Assembly (NCBI GenBank): GCA_037974665.1 | Contig: CM075768.1 | Coordinates: 10,841,001-10,905,000 of the forward strand | Direction of reading: 5' to 3' | DNA length: 64,000 nt | DNA from: Ehretia macrophylla | Lineage: Eukaryota > Streptophyta > Magnoliopsida > Boraginales > Ehretiaceae | Shown here: positions 60,784-64,000 of the stretch, in pieces | Layout of the letters: each line of letters opens with the position of its first letter | Numbering within the stretch: the first letter of the stretch is position 1 | Program-made: the position numbers and the translations under genes | Notes under the pieces: generated by a model | Database searches by the model: none | Told to the model about the DNA's origin: nothing | Seen by the model: the letters and a program-made list of their open reading frames with translations, nothing else

Positions 60784-62220
60784 ATGGTTCAAACCAGAAG
60801 CCACAACCAAGCGCATATGATACCATTCCCTGGAGGTGAAAATCAAAATAGCAACCCAAATAGTGAACCCCTACCACTAGGAGTGTACCCTCCTATTGGG
60901 ATCTAAAATCAACCCACACATACTCCACACTTTTCACCACCACAAATACCTTCACAGATCGAAGGACCATCACCCCTGGTTGTACACAATACGTATCTTC
61001 TACTGTCCAACCGCCAGTAGATGTGAGTAACTTAACCAAAATGGTGGAGAATATCCAGGAAACATTAAACCGTTTGGTCCAACCTTATACATAACCCCAA
61101 CAACCTGGAAGCATAGCTTACCTAGCAAACCAGCCTGTACACACACACCCAAACCAGCCATATTTGTCACCCACCAGGCCCGAGGTGTCGCCTAGGAGAA
61201 CCAAACCTCATAACTTACCTCGTAACTTTGATGAATGTGATAGGTCTTCTGGCTCAATCTATAGAGCTGAGCCTTAAGGAAGAAGTTGCAGAAGAACGAG
61301 AGAAATGAAGGATCCAGGTATATGGGTTCGCAGGCACAAACCTACATGGGCCGTAATCGCTTTGTACGAGCTATCAGGGAAGTTCCTCACCACGCTAGCT
61401 ACAAGCTTCCATCTTTACCATCTTACGACGGGACTGGCAATCCGGAGGATCATTTGGCTATTTTCCGTCATAAAATGGCCTTTTATGAGATTCCAGAGGC
61501 GCTGATATGTAAGGCGTTTCCCACCATACTAGTAGATGGGGCGAGGAGGTGGTTTGATGAGTTGGAAAATGATCCTATAGAGTTATTCACACAGCTATCC
61601 GAGGTTTTCGCAGACTGATTTGCCGCAAGTAAGAGGCCATCAAAGCATACAACTACCCTACTTAGCACAAAGCAAGGAAATGATGAAACATTAAGGCAAT
61701 ATTCGAAGCGTTTCAATCAGGCCACATTGGAGATTACACGATTAGATGACAACTTTGCCATAACAGCTTACATCAAGGGTTTGAATAACCGACCATCATG
61801 GCTTCTTTAGCCAAGAAACCACCAGGGTCTCTATTAGATCTGATGAAGAAAGCATAAGGGTATATACATGCAGAAAAACTCTTTCAAGCGAAGAGGGAAG
61901 AAGACTCTATGAAAATGCACTCGGGGATGTAAACCAAAGACAAGGGAAAGACTGACACTCGTTCGTCGGGAAGCACAAAAGGAAAATAAGAAGATTCAGG
62001 TGGGCTCAGATATAACAATTTTACACCATTGAATAGACCTCAGGTGGAAATTTTCACTGGCCAACACTACCTAAGATGAAATTAGACTCTCGGAAGAGGT
62101 CTCGTGACAAGTTCTACTAATACCACAATGATCATGGCCATGACACCAATGATTGTTTCAGTTGAAGAATCAAATTGAGGCCCTAATTAGGAGAGGGCAC
62201 TTAGCAGCATACGTAAGACA
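60784..62220 (+). pseudogene. Tat-lineage gag, degenerate
   Basis: ATG at 60784 opens MVQTRSHNQAH, ending in TAA near 60904. The gag core is at about 61380-61760: LPSYDGTGNPEDHLAIFRHK, then RRWFDELE, an in-frame TGA at 61616-61618 (likely from CGA), then LRQYSKRFNQATLEI. A zinc-knuckle region near 62110-62165 includes YHNDHGHDTNDCF. Frames change several times. Its C-terminal end is cut by the next LTR. Confidence 0.75.
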
Positions 62221-62231
62221 TGAGGAGCAAC

Positions 62232-64000
62232 TGTCACGCCCCAACCCGACCTATAGAGGCTAGACTAGGGTGTGATCTAATCGTTCTCATTATATTACAA
62301 CTAAAACCGATTGACGAAGGTTAAGCTTATCCGTTAGACTAGAACTCCAAATCGTTTTTAAAAAACTGGCAGCATAACGGCTGTAATTGGGCTCTTTAGT
62401 TTGACCTAATTTTTTAAACGCCTCAAACTTTCAATCTCAGATTTGATTCCAACTAAGATTACTATCTATCACCAATCGATATGCCTACTAGTTATCTCGA
62501 AAGTCTCGTTTGATTAACAAGCCTAGCATAATGACTATATCCCGTTTACTTGTCAATTCCTATGGCGCAAGTACCTGTTGATCTTTAGCTTACTATTGAG
62601 CACCCAGGGAAATTAGATAGAGTTACATCATTTGATTCTTCACCTAGTGATTGAGTTGCCTGCGATAGTTACTAAATCAAAATAGTGAAAGCAACCCACA
62701 AGATAGAGTGTTCATCTAGTCATAATCAGTACAAGCCAAAATTAGACCCCAAATTACAATGACAGTCTTTTACAACAAGAACAATACAAGTAGTCTTCAA
62801 GCAAACATAATGTTCACAAAACAACCATAGGCAAGCAAGGCACATAAGGCATGCAATCACTCCAAGGAGTCATCAACAAACACGTTCTCCTCGGGTATCT
62901 ATTCTTGATCTTCTTTACCTGTGATGATAAAAGAGGGTGAGTCCTTATGAACTCAGCGAGAGGGAACGAGAGATATTGTTTTGAAACTTTTTTTCGGTTA
63001 ATCTCATGAAAATCCCCTTTTGAAAACATGTCACGTATTACAAATAATAAGGTACGCAAGGTATAAGAATCAAATTGAACAACATATACAATTACCAATC
63101 ATTTCAAGGATACGGTGAACATTTGCTCTCAATATCATTTCAATAACAATTATTGCGGCCGGCTTTAATCATCCACTTATCGCTCTCAATTGGGTGTACT
63201 CTGGATGTACCCCAAAATCCTACGACCCAACTCTCCGAGGGTGGAATGCCAAGCGAGAGAGGGAATTGGACCATGGTAGTCACGGGAGCACCGGCAAGCC
63301 CTATGCCGCCTGGCGTTTGTGAAACGCTACTATGCCACAATGAAAGATTGCAACCTTGTATACAATGTACATTTATACCATTTAACAATTCACATTAGGA
63401 GGACAACAAAGTAGGTTGCCTCTGAGCAATTTCAAGATCACATATTGCTAAGTAAACGAACGAGGCACGCTTAACATGAATTTTCACTTTGTAAAACACA
63501 TAGAGTTATATGAACATTAAACGGGCAGCCAAGTAACACATATAAATCAAGTCATATAACTCATTTCGGGGTTCACGTATCAAGTATTAAGATTATACAA
63601 GCATGCAACAATGATTACACGAGACCGGATGCAAGAATAGCTTACTTATCAACATGCAATCATCGGGAATCATGTTTAGAGCTATAAGGATAATTACGGG
63701 CAGCCTATTAACCACACAATTAAACACATTTAAACATAGAGTCATCTCTTAGCAAATAGTCATGAGCGCTAGGGCCTCAATTCCGTGCTTACACATGCGA
63801 TTAAGCAAACCATTCGCCAATTAATGATTCCAAGGCATGCATCAACCAAATTAAGCAACCTCAACCAACCACAATAGTCCACACAACATCTAAGTGCCAC
63901 AATTCCAAGCATTCAATACCTCAAGCAAGGTCTCAACAGATTCTAAGCATATCACTAAACAAAAACCTCACTGCAATGGTCTGTTTTTCTACATTCGATT
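62232..64000 (-). mobile_element. Large LTR of a TGTCACGCCCC-type element, truncated by window end
   Basis: Starts TGTCACGCCCCAACCCGACC immediately after GCAAC, inside the gag of the Tat element. It shares the CTACGACCCA word (about 63218), GGCAAGCCCTATGCCGCC (about 63292) and a CTCAGCGAG box (62952-62960) with the LTRs of elements B and solo LTR 2. No coding region was seen in it. Its other end, and the target duplication, lie outside the window. Confidence 0.65.

Larger units (their letters stand above)
60274..62231 (+). mobile_element. Tat-lineage Ty3/Gypsy element, 5' part only
   Basis: A probable LTR (60274-60725) starts TGATATGAGGT and ends CCTTAACA. The primer-binding-type sequence TTGGCGCCGTTTGTGGGAA begins two bases later (60728), a form usual in Tat/Ogre-type elements (from memory). 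A decayed gag follows. The element stops at 62231, where another LTR begins. The pol genes and second LTR are not in the window. Confidence 0.75.

Noticed and set aside
1..64000. CRISPR arrays, bacterial operons, riboswitches, tRNA or rRNA genes
   Set aside because: None was seen; the window is plant nuclear DNA. The tRNA-like strings found are primer-binding sites or a SINE head.

Overview
The window is nuclear DNA of a flowering plant, most likely a eudicot. It is AT-rich, has one intron-containing WRKY transcription factor gene of subgroup IIb, and is otherwise almost entirely transposable elements: Athila, Reina and Tat Ty3/Gypsy elements, non-autonomous large-LTR elements, hAT, CACTA and PIF/Harbinger elements, a SINE, and a plastid-derived fragment. 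The species cannot be named. All readings were made by eye, without database searches.

Layout. 0-12 kb is intergenic DNA with small DNA transposons: a SINE near 1.7 kb, a 314-bp foldback MITE at 3.7 kb, a 200-bp hAT MITE at 4.6 kb, and an 832-bp CACTA element at 4.8 kb. It also holds a five-exon, stop-riddled plant transposase pseudogene (Ptta/En/Spm type) on the minus strand at 6.6-8.5 kb. 12-42 kb is one nest. A solo LTR (11966-42017) was split by a non-autonomous LTR element (12225-40854). That element received two solo LTRs (13325-15607 and 16375-18940) and an Athila element (20741-40197). The Athila in turn received a non-autonomous hAT (23996-25397) and a second large-LTR non-autonomous element (27221-34558). 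Target-site duplications are readable at every level, so the order of insertion can be deduced.

42-53 kb is the gene island: a decayed plastid ycf1 fragment, about 3 kb of upstream DNA with W-box-like motifs, the WRKY gene (coding 45753-49191, five exons, 598 residues) and a tandemly duplicated 3' flank. 53.7-59.1 kb is a complete but inactivated Reina-type element with 318-bp LTRs. 60.3-62.2 kb is the 5' part of a Tat-lineage element, cut at 62231 by another large LTR that runs off the window.

Only the WRKY gene looks functional. Its product should be a nuclear, W-box-binding regulator. The most notable gene-level point is its 5' end: a conserved-looking start peptide (MAKGSGLSFDPDRIG) lies in a different frame from the main ORF and ends in a TGATG overlap with the main ATG. 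Transposon coding regions are mostly broken by stops of the kind produced by C-to-T change in CAG, CAA and CGA codons. No previously undescribed biological system could be shown. The best leads are the WRKY 5' overlap, the shared LTR modules of the non-autonomous elements, and the BED-finger exon kept by the hAT element.
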